Shown piece after piece: positions 26,554 through 37,669 of a DNA stretch of 64,000 nt (position 1 is the first letter of the stretch; each line of letters starts with the position of its first letter). Made by a program: the position numbers and the translations under genes. Source of the DNA: Phorcus lineatus (Eukaryota > Mollusca > Gastropoda > Trochida > Trochidae); NCBI GenBank assembly GCA_921293015.1, contig OV121091.1:6539755-6603754 (forward strand). Reading direction: 5' to 3'. The notes under the pieces are model-generated. The model was given only the letters and a program-made list of their open reading frames with translations, did no database searches and was not told the origin of the DNA.

Positions 26554-27295
26554 TCTGAACTTGACATTTTTTCCTTACACTTCACTAAACTATCCTACCG
26601 ACATCATTGAAAAGTTTATGAAAGGTTGAAGATTTGTAAACAGATTTTTAAACAAGCTTTATTGGCTTATTGGCTAACTACATGAACACGTTGATATGAA
26701 ACCATATTTGCTGAAACTACTTGTTACGAGAACGATGTATGAAGAATGTGTACACAGAAGAATTTTTATAATCGCTATAATGCTATGAATCTAATGAATA
26801 CATAAAAATGTATCAAAGTAAAAAGTTGGATAATTTCATACCCTCAAACTTGTATGAATAACGTACAGATTACATTATACAAAATATTTTGTAACCTTTT
26901 TTGGAATATAATGACATTTAACGTCAGATGTAGAGAGATAGATAATAATATAGATAAGATAGATAAGAGATATATCTTGAAAACCGATAAAATCTCGCTT
27001 CGACAAAATTGGGTTTAAAAAACCCCAAAAATTCAAAGATATTTTGATAAAAGATGTTGACCTATATAACGGATAATGAAATGACAAATGAAATTCACAT
27101 TCAATAATATCTTTACAGTAAAAAAATTAATTCATTGATAAGTTTTAACTTGACCTATAAAATGGTTTTTCAATGTACAATTAACATAACATTCACAAAC
27201 AAACAAAGATTTGCATTTCATGAGTAACTTATTGTCACCCTTACAACCCTTTTAGCCCAAAAAATCATTAACAACAACCCAAGTAACTTACAAGA
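26554..27295. other. Non-coding stretch before the satellite block
   Basis: Very AT-rich, with a short GATA-rich piece at 26930-26970 (repeated AGATA units). No gene recognised. Confidence 0.5.
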
Positions 27296-27296
27296 G

Positions 27297-28250
27297 TTAG
27301 GTATAGGTAAAGATATTGATACAGGTATAGGTATATGGTACTGGTATAGGTATCGGTATAGGTATAGGTATATGATATAGATATATGTATAGGTATATGG
27401 TATAGATATAGATATATAGATACAGGAATATGTATATGGTACAGGTATAGGTAAAAATATAGATACAGGTATATGGTATAGATATAGATATATAGATACA
27501 GGAATATGTATATGGTACAGGTACAGGTATAGGTAAAAATATAGATACAGGTATATGTATATGGTACAGGTACAGGTATAGGTAAAAATATAGATACAGG
27601 AATATGTATATGGTACAGGTACAGGTATAGGTAAAAATATAGATACAGGTATATGTAAATGGTACAGGTACAGGTATAGGTAAAAATATAGATACAGGAA
27701 TATGTATATGGTACAGGTACAGGTATAGGTAAAAATATAGATACAGGAATATGTATATGGTACAGGTACAGGTATAGGTAAACATATAGATACAGGAATA
27801 TGTATATGGTACAGGTACAGGTATAGGTAAAAATATAGATACAGGATTATGTATATGGTACAGGTACAGGTATAGGTAAAAATATAGATACAGGTATATG
27901 TATATGGTACAGGTACAGGTATAGGTAAACATATAGATACAGGAATATGTATATGGTACAGGTACAGGTATAGGTAACATATAGATACAGGAATATGTAT
28001 ATGGTACAGGTACAGGTATAGGTAAAAATATAGATACAGGAATATGTATATGGTACAGGTACAGGTATAGGTAAAAATATAGATACAGGTATATGTATAT
28101 GGTACAGGTACAGGTATAGGTAAAAATATAGATACAGGTATATGTATATGGTACAGGTACAGGTATAGGTAAACATATAGATACAGGAATATGTATATGG
28201 TACAGGTACAGGTATAGGTAAAAATATAGATACAGGTATATGTATATGTC
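27297..28250. repeat. 49-bp minisatellite built from GGTACA/GGTATA units
   Basis: About 16 tandem copies of a 49-bp unit, recognised by the recurring string GATACAGG at 49-bp steps (for example 27544, 27593, 27642, 27691, 27740). Each unit contains GGTACAGGTACAGGTATAGG. Units vary at a few sites (AAAAATATA or AAACATATA; GGAATATG or GGTATATG), giving a mixed higher-order pattern; the first 120 bp is a more degenerate GGTATA array. The minus strand lacks stops in all three frames because 49 is not a multiple of 3, which produces open frames up to 348 codons of Tyr/Ile/Leu/Pro repeats. These are not genes. Confidence 0.95.
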
Positions 28251-28282
28251 ATTAACAATGACATATTCTTATTGGAATGTTG

Positions 28283-28395
28283 GGGATTTTGTCCACGTTA
28301 ATTGTTGTTTTTGGGATGGGAATTCTGTCCGCTGGGGATTTTGTCTTAGGGGATTTTGTCCTTTGGGATTTTGTCCAGTGGGGATTTCGTCCGTT
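28283..28395 (+). repeat. Degenerate GGGGATTTTGTCC short tandem array
   Basis: At least five spaced copies of a motif close to GGGGATTTTGTCC (variants GGGATTTTGTCC, GGGAATTCTGTCC, GGGGATTTCGTCC), each separated by a few variable bases. The array sits inside the GGTATA satellite block and is quite unlike it in base composition. It is non-coding. Confidence 0.8.
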
Positions 28396-28465
28396 CACCA
28401 TGGTACTGGTATAGGTATCGGTATCGGTAAAGGTACATGGTATAGTTATATGTATAGGTATATGG

Positions 28466-28627
<162 letters not shown>

Positions 28628-28629
28628 TA

Positions 28630-29365
28630 TATATGTACATGGTATAGGTACATGGTATATGATATAGATATAGATATATATATATATATATAGATATATA
28701 TACACACTCATAGGTATTTGGTACTGGTACAGGTATAGGTATTTGGTATAGGTATATGGTAATGGTATATGGTAATGATATATGATATAGATATAGGTAT
28801 ATGTATACAGGTATAGGTATTTGGTACTGCTATAGGTTTACGTATATGGTACAGGTATGGGTATAGGTATAATAATATGGTATAGGTATATGGTACAAGT
28901 ATAGATATACGTATTTGGTATAGGTATATGATATAGGTATATGGTATATGTACATGATATAGGTATTTGGTATAGGTATTTGGTATAGGTATTTGGTATA
29001 GGTATATGGTATATATATAGATACAGGTATAGGTATATGGTACTGGTATATTTATATGGTATAGGTATATGGTACAAGTACAGATATAGGTATTTGGTAT
29101 AGGTATATGGTATGGGTATAGGTATATGGTATATAGTATATCTATATGGTATAGGTATATGGTACAAGTATAGATATAGGTATTTGGTATAGGTATATGG
29201 TATAGATACACATATAGATACAGGTATAGGTATAAAGTATAGGTATATGGATAAGTTACAGATATAGATACAGGTACAGGTATATGGTATAGATACAGAT
29301 ATATATACAATTACAGGTATATGATATAAGTTTATGGTACATGTACAGGTACAGGTTTAGGTATA
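28630..29365. repeat. Degenerate GGTATA hexanucleotide satellite
   Basis: Over 700 bp of irregular tandem units related to GGTATA, GGTACA, GGTATTT and GATATA, with no fixed longer period seen. It probably shares origin with the 49-bp minisatellite. Long minus-strand open frames (28708-29310, 28838-29167) reflect the absence of stop triplets in the unit and are not genes. Confidence 0.9.
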
Positions 29366-30695
29366 ATGATACTTTTGACGAAAATTATACGGTGTTACCT
29401 TTAGAGGGCAAGGGGTCAGTATCAAAGTTCACACAAATAAAAATGCCCTTTAAAAGTAAGAACTAGGATATGGGCAGGTACCAAGCACCGACCAACCTTC
29501 GTCCCCTTATGAGATACTCCCATTTTGGATAATTATCAACTTGTAATGAACTTTGCTCTTTTTTACGAGTTACCCACATGGGTTAGATATGTAATAATAT
29601 AAGTATAAAATTTCAAACGATTTTTCAACAAAAAGCCAGCACCTGTCCTGCAAAAGCTCGTGAGTTATGAAAAGCCTTGTGGGCTCGTTATCCCCTTTAT
29701 TTGCTAATTTACAACAATATTTTTTCAGCATACACATCTTTATCCCCAAAAGTCCTCATTAAATACTTTCAAGGAATGTAATATTCTAGTTGAAAGGCTG
29801 ACAGTGTTCTGTCGATATATTCTGTTTTCAAACACATGAATTCACTTCTTCTAATAACGAACGGAACGCACACAATAATTCTTTATGTGGCAACCGAGTC
29901 GCTTTTCAGGCTTAAGGTACACCAGACAAAATAAATCAGATAAGTAGTGCTGGGTCACGCCTCAGAACCTGTCGTACCTATAGCATCCACACCTGCGCAA
30001 CTGGCTAACACGTCTCTCTAATCATAACCTCATTAATTGAACAAATGGGAGGAGTATTTGTCTAGACAATACTACCCGATAGTAGAAATCCAGTATTTAG
30101 ATACGTTTGTACGTAGTCGAAGTCCTCGCCCATCAATCAAGACTCGTCTTAACGCATTTGACATTCAGATTTTGTAATAAGTTTTGGTCTCGATACGAAT
30201 GTCTAATTGAACTCTGGCGCTTTTGTTCTCAATAAAAATAGAACATATTTGTGGATGATAAATTTGCTAATATTGCCAACCAAGATTATTCCGGGCTTCT
30301 ATATTGGTAAGCGGGATTTTTGTAGCGATACTGAAACGAAATTGTCCTCGAAATTGTAATAAAAGACAAAGTCTGAGGACAGGATTAGAGAATTTATAAG
30401 GAAATCGTGATATCATCAGATCAATCTGAAAATTGATCGTAAATTATTACTGTTAACGGATGATAACTTGTAATTTGACAGGTCGTGGGGTGCACAGAGC
30501 ATTAGTCGAAATTCACTTAGTGTAAAACTTATCAATGTTTCACTCTGTGCGTTCATTGTCGCATAATACTTGTAGTTAAGAGGTTAATTAAGCGCAAGTT
30601 CACAGGTACCCTCTGTCACAGGTAAGCCAAGCGGTAGATGCGGAGACCCCTTGTCTCTCACTGGTTTCAAGAAATATGTGCGTAGCGGAGAGGTG
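29366..30695. other. Non-coding stretch, nothing recognised
   Basis: Mixed-composition sequence, no recognised exon, RNA gene or repeat family. Several ACCTG/CAGGT half-motifs occur near 29640-29995. Confidence 0.45.
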
Positions 30696-30698
30696 AAG

Positions 30699-30757
30699 GA
30701 ACTGCAGTCTTCTCGACATGAACAGGACCTGAACTGCAGTCTTCTCGACATGTACAG
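30699..30757 (+). repeat. Tandem duplication, 32-bp period
   Basis: The 27-bp string at 30699-30725, containing CTGCAGTCTTCTCGACATG, recurs at 30731-30757 with one difference near its end. The translation of the region is not recognisable. Confidence 0.85.
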
Positions 30758-31261
30758 AAACGGAACTAGAGTTTGAACAAACATCGGTGATGGCTCAACT
30801 CCCTTTGATTATAACCAAAAAGGGTTCTGTATTGCTGCACGAGAAAATGTTCAGTTAATGTTACAGATCTTTCCTTGGTATGAAATTAACTCGTGTCAAG
30901 CTTGGGTATAGAATGTCATTCGTTTATTAGACAGGGTAGATTCAGTAAAATGAACGTACACATTAGAAAACGAAATCTATGAAATTGTCGATTTCTTGTC
31001 TTTACTCGATTGTTCGTTGACGTCAAATAATTTTTAAAGAGTATTTCATTGAATCCATCCTTTTGAAATAATATTAATTCATAATTAGAAACAAAAAACA
31101 AAGATGAAACAAACTCTTATAATTTCATGATTTAACGATAAAGAGGAACATAAACACAAATGAATTTTTAAATGTCTGTCCAATTAAACCTGTATTTGGT
31201 AAATATTTGATCGGTTCGGTTTTACACGTGAGAGTTTTGTCAGTAAATCTGTTCTCGTCGA

Positions 31262-31325
31262 GACACCTGGATTTGGCCGTTTACCTGACACTTATATGAT
31301 TTACAGGTATTTATGACGCCAGGTG
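31262..31325. promoter_or_regulatory. Short cluster of ACCTG/CAGGT motifs
   Basis: CACCTG near 31264, TTACCTG near 31281, CAGGTA near 31304 and CAGGTG near 31319 lie within about 60 bp, the two strands alternating. It resembles the clusters at 6361-6600 and 53476-53552 in core motif. A TGACGTCA sits about 240 bp upstream (31018-31025). Confidence 0.3.
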
Positions 31326-31329
31326 TTAT

Positions 31330-32620
31330 CTGAATGTCAACATAGTAAACGAGTAAACCGTTTCACTGTTGTACAACACAAACAATTCACCCGTATTCCT
31401 TATTAAACGCAAACAGTCTTATTTCTGTCGCTCTTGACGCCTTGCTTGTCTCGGCTCGATGTCTTGCTTTTGTCATATTTCTACCATATATTTCTGGTTG
31501 TAATTCTGCTAAGATCTTTTTCTGGAAGCTGTTCTACGACTGCTTTACGATAGTTCAAAGATGGATTTCTGGAAGTAATCACATGGATATTTTACGAAAG
31601 TGATTCAATGATAGTTCTTCGGAAGTTGTTCTATGAATATTTTACGGGAGTAACCATAGTTGTAATTCTTTACTAAAAATAGTTCCATTATGATTTTCAA
31701 CAGAGCAATTCCACGATTATTTTCGGAAAAACTAAGTTATTGAGAGTTTAAGAGTTTACTCTGAGAGTACATGTATTCCGTTGATTCTAACGCGGAAGTT
31801 GTTCTTCATTTCTTTTGCGAATGCAGTTCTACAATATAGTTATTTTTTCTTATTCTATGATTTGTCACGTTCGTAAACGCATTCTTTGAGAAATCGTTGG
31901 TATGTAACTCGTCAATGGGACCAAAACGGCGGGGGGAGTGTGGAGATGTCATTATCATCTCTCGCAGTAAAACGCTTCTTGTTTTTATCCTTTGATAGTT
32001 CAGCACTTTCTGGACATGATTTTCTGATTAGCGGAATTCAACCAATAACAATTATCCAAATATGAGAAGTTTATTCTGACGCCTGTCTCACATGCTTTTC
32101 AAAGGAATTCAGTCCTACCTAAGTTAAGTTTTTCTGTTAAAATTAGACCTCAACATGGGCATTTTTTAAAGAATATAATAAAAATACGTAAACAAAAATG
32201 CATTGAGAAATACTTTAAAATCTTTTTAAATTTTGGTTCGTCTTTACGATGACACAAAAATCAATGTCAATTTTTAAATCTACTTACAATTGTCACATCA
32301 AACTTTGACATTTCAATAATTGAATTGTTATTTACTAGCAAAACCATTTTCTAGCACCTAAAAATATGTTTTTCGTTTCATTTGCTCTCAAGAACCAAAT
32401 CGGTTTTATCAGCAACATGCAGCTCTTTGAAGCATTCCGATTGTCAGTTGTGTTATACATTGTATACTTTTTGACCCGCCGCAAAGTGTTTACCGTACAG
32501 ACTGCAATAATAACCTCACCCACCCGCCTACTCGCTAATTAAATACTGTGATAATGTCTCCTTTACTTGAAGTATCCGTTGAACGATTTACGGTAAAGCA
32601 TTAAAATCTTCGATGAGGTT
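31330..32620. other. Non-coding stretch, nothing recognised
   Basis: AT-rich. A loose repeat of phrases resembling GGAAGTTGTTCTA with ATTTTACGG appears at about 31515-31800 and may be an old degenerate duplication series. No exon recognised. Confidence 0.4.
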
Positions 32621-32622
32621 TC

Positions 32623-32760
32623 AAGATGGCGCGGGTATAAAGCACGTCAAGCCATGGTTTTCTAATTCCGTTTCATTCTCTTCCCTCGCGAGCTAGAAGC
32701 TACGATTGCATGTGAACCCAATGTTGGATTTTTTGTACCAAAGCTGCATTATTGAATAAG
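32623..32760 (+). promoter_or_regulatory. Candidate TATA promoter and short first exon ending at a strong donor
   Basis: An AAGATGGCG motif (32623) precedes TATAAA at 32636-32641. About 30-35 bp on is an initiator-like TCATTCT (near 32673), and the sequence runs to a consensus donor, AATAAG followed by gtaagtgg (intron from 32761). This order would give a non-coding first exon of roughly 90 nt. A TGACGTCA lies just inside the proposed intron (32799-32806). It might be a distal 5'-UTR exon of hedgehog, 15 kb upstream, or a separate non-coding transcript. Only the motifs are seen; transcription is inferred. Confidence 0.3.
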
Positions 32761-32829
32761 GTAAGTGGTTATGTTTATTTTTAGTGGGTGGAATATGATG
32801 ACGTCATTCGGGGATTTCCCTGTAAGATG

Positions 32830-33885
32830 CCGATAGGTTTTGTTAAGAATATCGCTACATTTTGAGGGATTCAGCGAAATTAGACGTTTTCTTGGTGCAC
32901 TCGGTGCGAGGTCGGCGCTGGTTATGTCATTCCGTTGCGATGTAGTCGATTTCCTACAGAGATATATACATTCCGTGCACACGATATGTACATGATTTTG
33001 ATGAAATGGAACTGTTTATATATCTAAGGAATAATTGAATTCGTTCAACTCTATGACACCAAGCCAGGGAAGCAATTATTTCTTATTTCAATTCCTGAAA
33101 TTGCAAATTGCACTCTTCGTCATAACGCGATGAGAAAATGTCCTGCAAATGGCCTCAATGTCTGTGACACAATAGAATTAACAATATGTGACATTTATTG
33201 TAGCTGTATGTAGGGGAAATATATGCTATATCTTATTATAAAATCTTCTGTTTCAAGTATGAGTAACAACATACTATATATAGCTGTTGTATCGGTATCG
33301 AATAGACGAGTGGTTAATGAGTTCGTGTATATTCATTAGAGTTATTTCGATGAATGAGACTTTTCAAGCAAGGAAGATGTGTTGAGGATAAAGGTTAACA
33401 GACACCAGTTCCTTGTGTACACCTTCAATCAGTGTACTTAGTTGCCAGCTTTTTTAAAAAAACTTTTACTGCCGTTGTTATGACTAACGTAAACATTGCC
33501 AAGGGACGCAATCGGTGACGCCGCATGCATACCACTATAAACATGCAGATTCAAACGAATGTATGATCGGGAAAGTGATCTTTTTCGGTTATAAATCAAT
33601 TCTGTTGTATAGTAGTTCCTTAAAGGACAATAGTAATTCTTAGCCCAAGGTTTGCATGTAACATAACCCATCCCAAGTGGTATTTGATTGGTTAATTTTG
33701 GAAAACAGATAAAAATGTTAAAATTACCCTTCCGTAATAGTATGATACAGTAAAAAAGTGTTTCTTCATATCGCGGCATTTCTCTTAGATAGATACACAG
33801 ACTAGCTTCGGCTTATATCTGACAACAAAGCCAGGGTGACATTCTAGTTCCTGCTGAAGTTTCTTGCTCGTAGTTGTTCGTGTAT
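32830..33885. other. Non-coding stretch, nothing recognised
   Basis: AT-rich sequence. The 113-codon minus-strand open frame at 33438-33779 has no recognisable domain and no start or splice context that supports it. Confidence 0.45.
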
Positions 33886-33889
33886 TTAT

Positions 33890-34440
33890 CGAGTTGGGGC
33901 AGCACCCCATTCCGTGGATTGTCGTCCTTGACCCATCATATAACGCGGACATGAGGCAGTCGCGGGTATATAATCACACCCTCGCACCGGCATGAGGAGC
34001 ATAGCGGGCCCCCGGGTCAAACATCGGCTACCCCCCAGCTTCACACAATGAGGGAGGGAGCCGATTAGCTCTGTTTGAATCTGACAAATTAGCAATAAAA
34101 GGGATAGGATGTCTACAAAGGGAATAGGTAGCGAGCTTTGCAGTGTTTGCTTAAGTTTCATTTAGCACAAATCTTTACACACCTTGCTTAATTAGCCTGG
34201 ACGAGTTTAACAAAAGGAATTTCTCTGGAGTGAACGCCACCGCACAATGAATTCCCGGGTGAACCGTGTAGGGGGTGCTCCCAGCATATTGTTACCTGTC
34301 TGGCGGCGCTCTTCATAAAGCACCCCGACAACTCGTCGCCGTCAAGTGGTGCAACCGATCGGCCCCGTCGTCAGGAAAAACCATTTCCGGTTGTTATTTG
34401 AAGCCGCCATTTTGAATCTTCCTGACACTACACGTTCGTA
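33890..34440. promoter_or_regulatory. GC-rich island with homeodomain-, Hox- and YY1-type motifs
   Basis: About 550 bp distinctly richer in G and C than its flanks. It contains TTAATTAGCC (near 34189), GCAATAAAAGGG (near 34092), TGACAAATTAGC (near 34081) and a complementary-strand YY1 site GCCGCCATTTTG (34403-34414). A 91-codon minus-strand open frame (33886-34161) spans part of it but is unrecognisable. The mixture suggests a developmental enhancer or a distal promoter. A hidden exon cannot be excluded. Confidence 0.3.
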
Positions 34441-37055
34441 CTTGTGTGGATACGACAATTGTGTGTGATATTCAAGTCGATTTATCTTTGGTTACAACAA
34501 ACTTATCTTTGTGATCTTCATTTTCTATAAGTGTCCACAGATTTTGTATTCTGAAGCATGGTAGCTTTATGCGTGCGGGGGGAAACGAAACTCATCAAAC
34601 GCATTTAGAAGTTGATGTGATAATACAAGACAATTACATGGACTCAACTTCTTTAGTCGATTTCTCACGACGTTGTTTGATATCCAATAGGCTTGAAAGT
34701 TGTTATCCTTATCCTTAAGATTTGTCTGTAATTTCATAACTGACGTTCTGATTTAAAAAAAAGATATTTGTTCTTATAACGTTTACACCAAAGGTGCATA
34801 AGATTGATCAACAACATACCGAGAATCTATTTAAAGTCATAGTCTCATTTTTGCAAGGGAAATTGTAATAAATGCTGGAGAAATAGTTCACCACTCATAG
34901 AAATCTTTCCCCTGACGTTTGCAACAATTTTTAGAACTCTACAGGCATTCTAGCCCTCAATAATGAAGTTCAAACTACCCTACCCTACCCGAATATTATG
35001 TCTTTTGCGAGCGTTAGTCCTTACCACGTCATTTCGCTAAGGCCGTGACGAAGAACGCATAAAATTTCCAGGCTGAATATCCAATGGGAAATAGCTAATA
35101 GCTTACCCTTTTCAAATAAAGGAATAACAAAAAGGTGGCAAACTCAAAGAAGATTGCGTCTGTCATAAGTATCGGCGCTGCGATGACTAGATTTCCGGTG
35201 TTTCGTACTCGCGATGGGATTGCACTTGATTCGGTACCTCATCGGTCTGGAACGGCATATGCCAATAAGCTGCTTCATCCAAAACTGTAAAACGGGCATA
35301 AACATGAAAATCTTTGCAAATGCGACAGGAAATATTTGTGTTAGTGATCAGAATTTGTTCGTGAAGAATAATTAGTTCAGTTTAGTTGCCTTACAAAAAT
35401 GAGACTATGACTTTAATTTTATTTTTCTGCAATCTCTATGTTTCTCTTTATAACTATATCAAGTGAATCATAATTGCACTGTTGTTAATGCAGATAAATA
35501 AGAAGCAAACTTGAATGGTAAAGTATCAGGTAATCGGCCTCGCCCACCGATTTGATACAGTTGATGCAGCTTAAGACCTCAGAAGCACGTATCAGTTCTC
35601 GATGACAAATATAATGACGTAATAAGTCACGTGTATGTTTGCCAGACTTAAGTTGCCATTCAGTCCTCACGTGTGATCCTCTTCTGAAAGGGAATCATTA
35701 CAACATCATTCTTAACCGTTGTTACATAAATCTTATTGTCTCAAATTCTATTGTGCTTTACGTTGAAAAAGTCGCCGAAGGAAACCGGAAACAGAAAGTT
35801 TGGACTTTACAGTTACCGTTCTTTGATCTGGGCTCTCCATCTCTGTTTGTCTTCCCTTTTGTACCTTCGCATCCAAACACAAGAGAACGCAAATGAAACT
35901 GGCGGAATTGACTTTTCTTTGTTGCACGGCTGACATTTACCTATGTAACAGAACTCAGTTGTCAAACATGGCGGCTGCCTAGAAAGAGAACGTTGATAGC
36001 GAGAAATTCCTGAGTTGATTTCTTACAATAGACTGTAAATTACCATTTCAACTACACAAACTACCTTCAAATAGGGACGGGTTAAAGTTAAGTTTAAGTG
36101 GATACATTTTCCTAGTAGTATAATTCTATATCGTTGTTTTGATGAGCTAGGTCGTACTGGATATGCTGCAAGGACTATAGATTGAATCTCTTTTAGGAGA
36201 ATGCATGTTTAGTACATCTTCTTTGAAGTAAATATCTAATGGCAAAGATTTATATACGTTAAAATTTCTTTCCTGAGGTAAAGCCGAGGAAAGTCAATGA
36301 GTATATTGATGAAAATTAAATTGTATAGAGAACGCCATGCCACTTTTCTGCTACAAAATAGCTTGCTGGTGTAGATAGAGTGAGCCATTGGCTAGATTAA
36401 ATATTTCAGTTATTAATGGCATGTAAAAGCTAACGACTAGTTTTACCCTGTCAGCTTCCTTTAATCTGATTATGGTTAACAATTATATATTTTAGAATGT
36501 TAAAATTTTTTAAACAGTGTGTTGGAAAGGTCATTGAGATAGATTAGGACGATACGAAGCATTATAACAGGCGACTGACGACACCGATTGACACAGTTGC
36601 ACTGTACCGGTCGACAGGATCAGCTTAATTCTCCGTGTAACTGATAGATAAATTGCTGAACAAGTGGGCTGATTCTAAACTAGCCCCTCTTATGACAGTC
36701 ACGTTTATTTAATGATATAAAGACGTCTCCAAAGGATTATCTCCCTTGTGTCCGAAAAGTCCTAAAATTAAAACCGTCCATAAAAAGAGCTTTAGATAAA
36801 TGTCTTTAACAATCGTCGATTCTTCTTTATAGTGCAAGATGTTATCCGTCGGGACAGTGAGAACCGATAAGAGTCGTTTTGTATAGTGTTTGGAAACAAA
36901 ACACCTTTATACAGATTTTCATGTTGCCAATGGGATGAATTTATTCAATTGATAAAGAAGTTATGGTGTCGTCTGCTCGGCTTAGGACCTTCTCGAGTTG
37001 TCGTCTGGTCGTACATCTCGTCTTTTCACACGAGAACGAGAACTGATGATTTGTG
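34441..37055. other. Non-coding stretch, nothing firm
   Basis: Mostly AT-rich, with a small GC-richer piece at 35780-35980 that includes AACATGGCGGC (35965-35975), a YY1-type site. No recognised exon, RNA or repeat family. Sequence next to the MITE (36940-37057) is somewhat GC-richer and carries a 77-codon open frame without a known domain. Confidence 0.45.
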
Positions 37056-37065
37056 TCGATTGCGT

Positions 37066-37219
37066 CACAGGGGCGTGTATCGCTTAGAAATAGCTTTAGA
37101 AAGACATATATACCCATAGACCCTACCCTACTACTATATAAAAGGATATAGTAGTAGGGTAGGGTCTATGGGTATATATGTCTTTCTAAAGCTATTTCTA
37201 AGCGATACACGCCCCTGTG
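37066..37219. mobile_element. Perfect palindromic MITE with an 8-bp target duplication (hAT-like)
   Basis: A 154-bp element consisting of two 74-bp arms (37066-37139 and 37146-37219) that are exact reverse complements, separated by a 6-base loop (AAAAGG). The termini are CACAGGGGCG and CGCCCCTGTG. The element is bounded on both sides by the same octamer, GATTGCGT (37058-37065 and 37220-37227). An 8-bp target duplication with CA(n)GGG-type ends fits hAT-superfamily insertions; P and Merlin types are less likely alternatives. It encodes nothing. Perfect arms and a perfect duplication indicate recent insertion. If transcribed it would form a long perfect RNA hairpin. Confidence 0.9.
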
Positions 37220-37227
37220 GATTGCGT

Positions 37228-37633
37228 TACAGATCTACAGAAAGCTACCGCCGAAGTTAAGCCAAGTTCGTCGGTTCGAATTTCATCGACTACTTACTTT
37301 CTCGCACGATTCTTACATCAGTCAATTGTTGTGTTATCTTTTAGAACTGTAACTGTCCGCTTTTACAGGCGAATGACATTTTCACGTTTGCACTTTGTCG
37401 TTAGGTCCTGTCTTTGGAAACAAACCGCTATTATATCAATAATACAAGAAAGGCTGACTGACTATATACTTTCTTGACATTTATCTTCGCAGTTATTGAT
37501 ATTTTACAGAAAATATATAACATAAAGAGTGCCTACTTTATAAGAGAGAGAATTCAAAGTGGGATTTTATACATTTTGTTCGAACAAATTATTATTATTT
37601 ATGTTATAAATAAACAGAACCGCCCCAACCACA

Positions 37634-37634
<1 letters not shown>
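37228..37634. other. Non-coding stretch right of the MITE
   Basis: The original sequence reads continuously across the MITE if one GATTGCGT copy and the element are removed. No exon recognised; the 86-codon + frame here starts inside the MITE. Confidence 0.5.

Positions 37635-37666
<32 letters not shown>
37635..37666 (+). repeat. Long poly-C tract
   Basis: An uninterrupted run of 32 C, followed by ACACGG. It is exceptional for an AT-rich genome, and its length is likely uncertain. It supplies the proline run in the spurious 112-codon frame at 37474-37812. Confidence 0.9.
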
Positions 37667-37669
37667 ACA

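Noticed and set aside
27218..28264. 348-codon minus-strand open frame, the longest in the window
   Set aside because: It is a translation of the 49-bp minisatellite. The unit has no stops on the minus strand and its length is not a multiple of 3, so overlapping frames are all open; composition is only Tyr, Ile, Leu, Pro, Thr, Cys, His and Phe repeats.
28708..29310. 200-codon minus-strand open frame
   Set aside because: Translation of the GGTATA satellite; no protein features.
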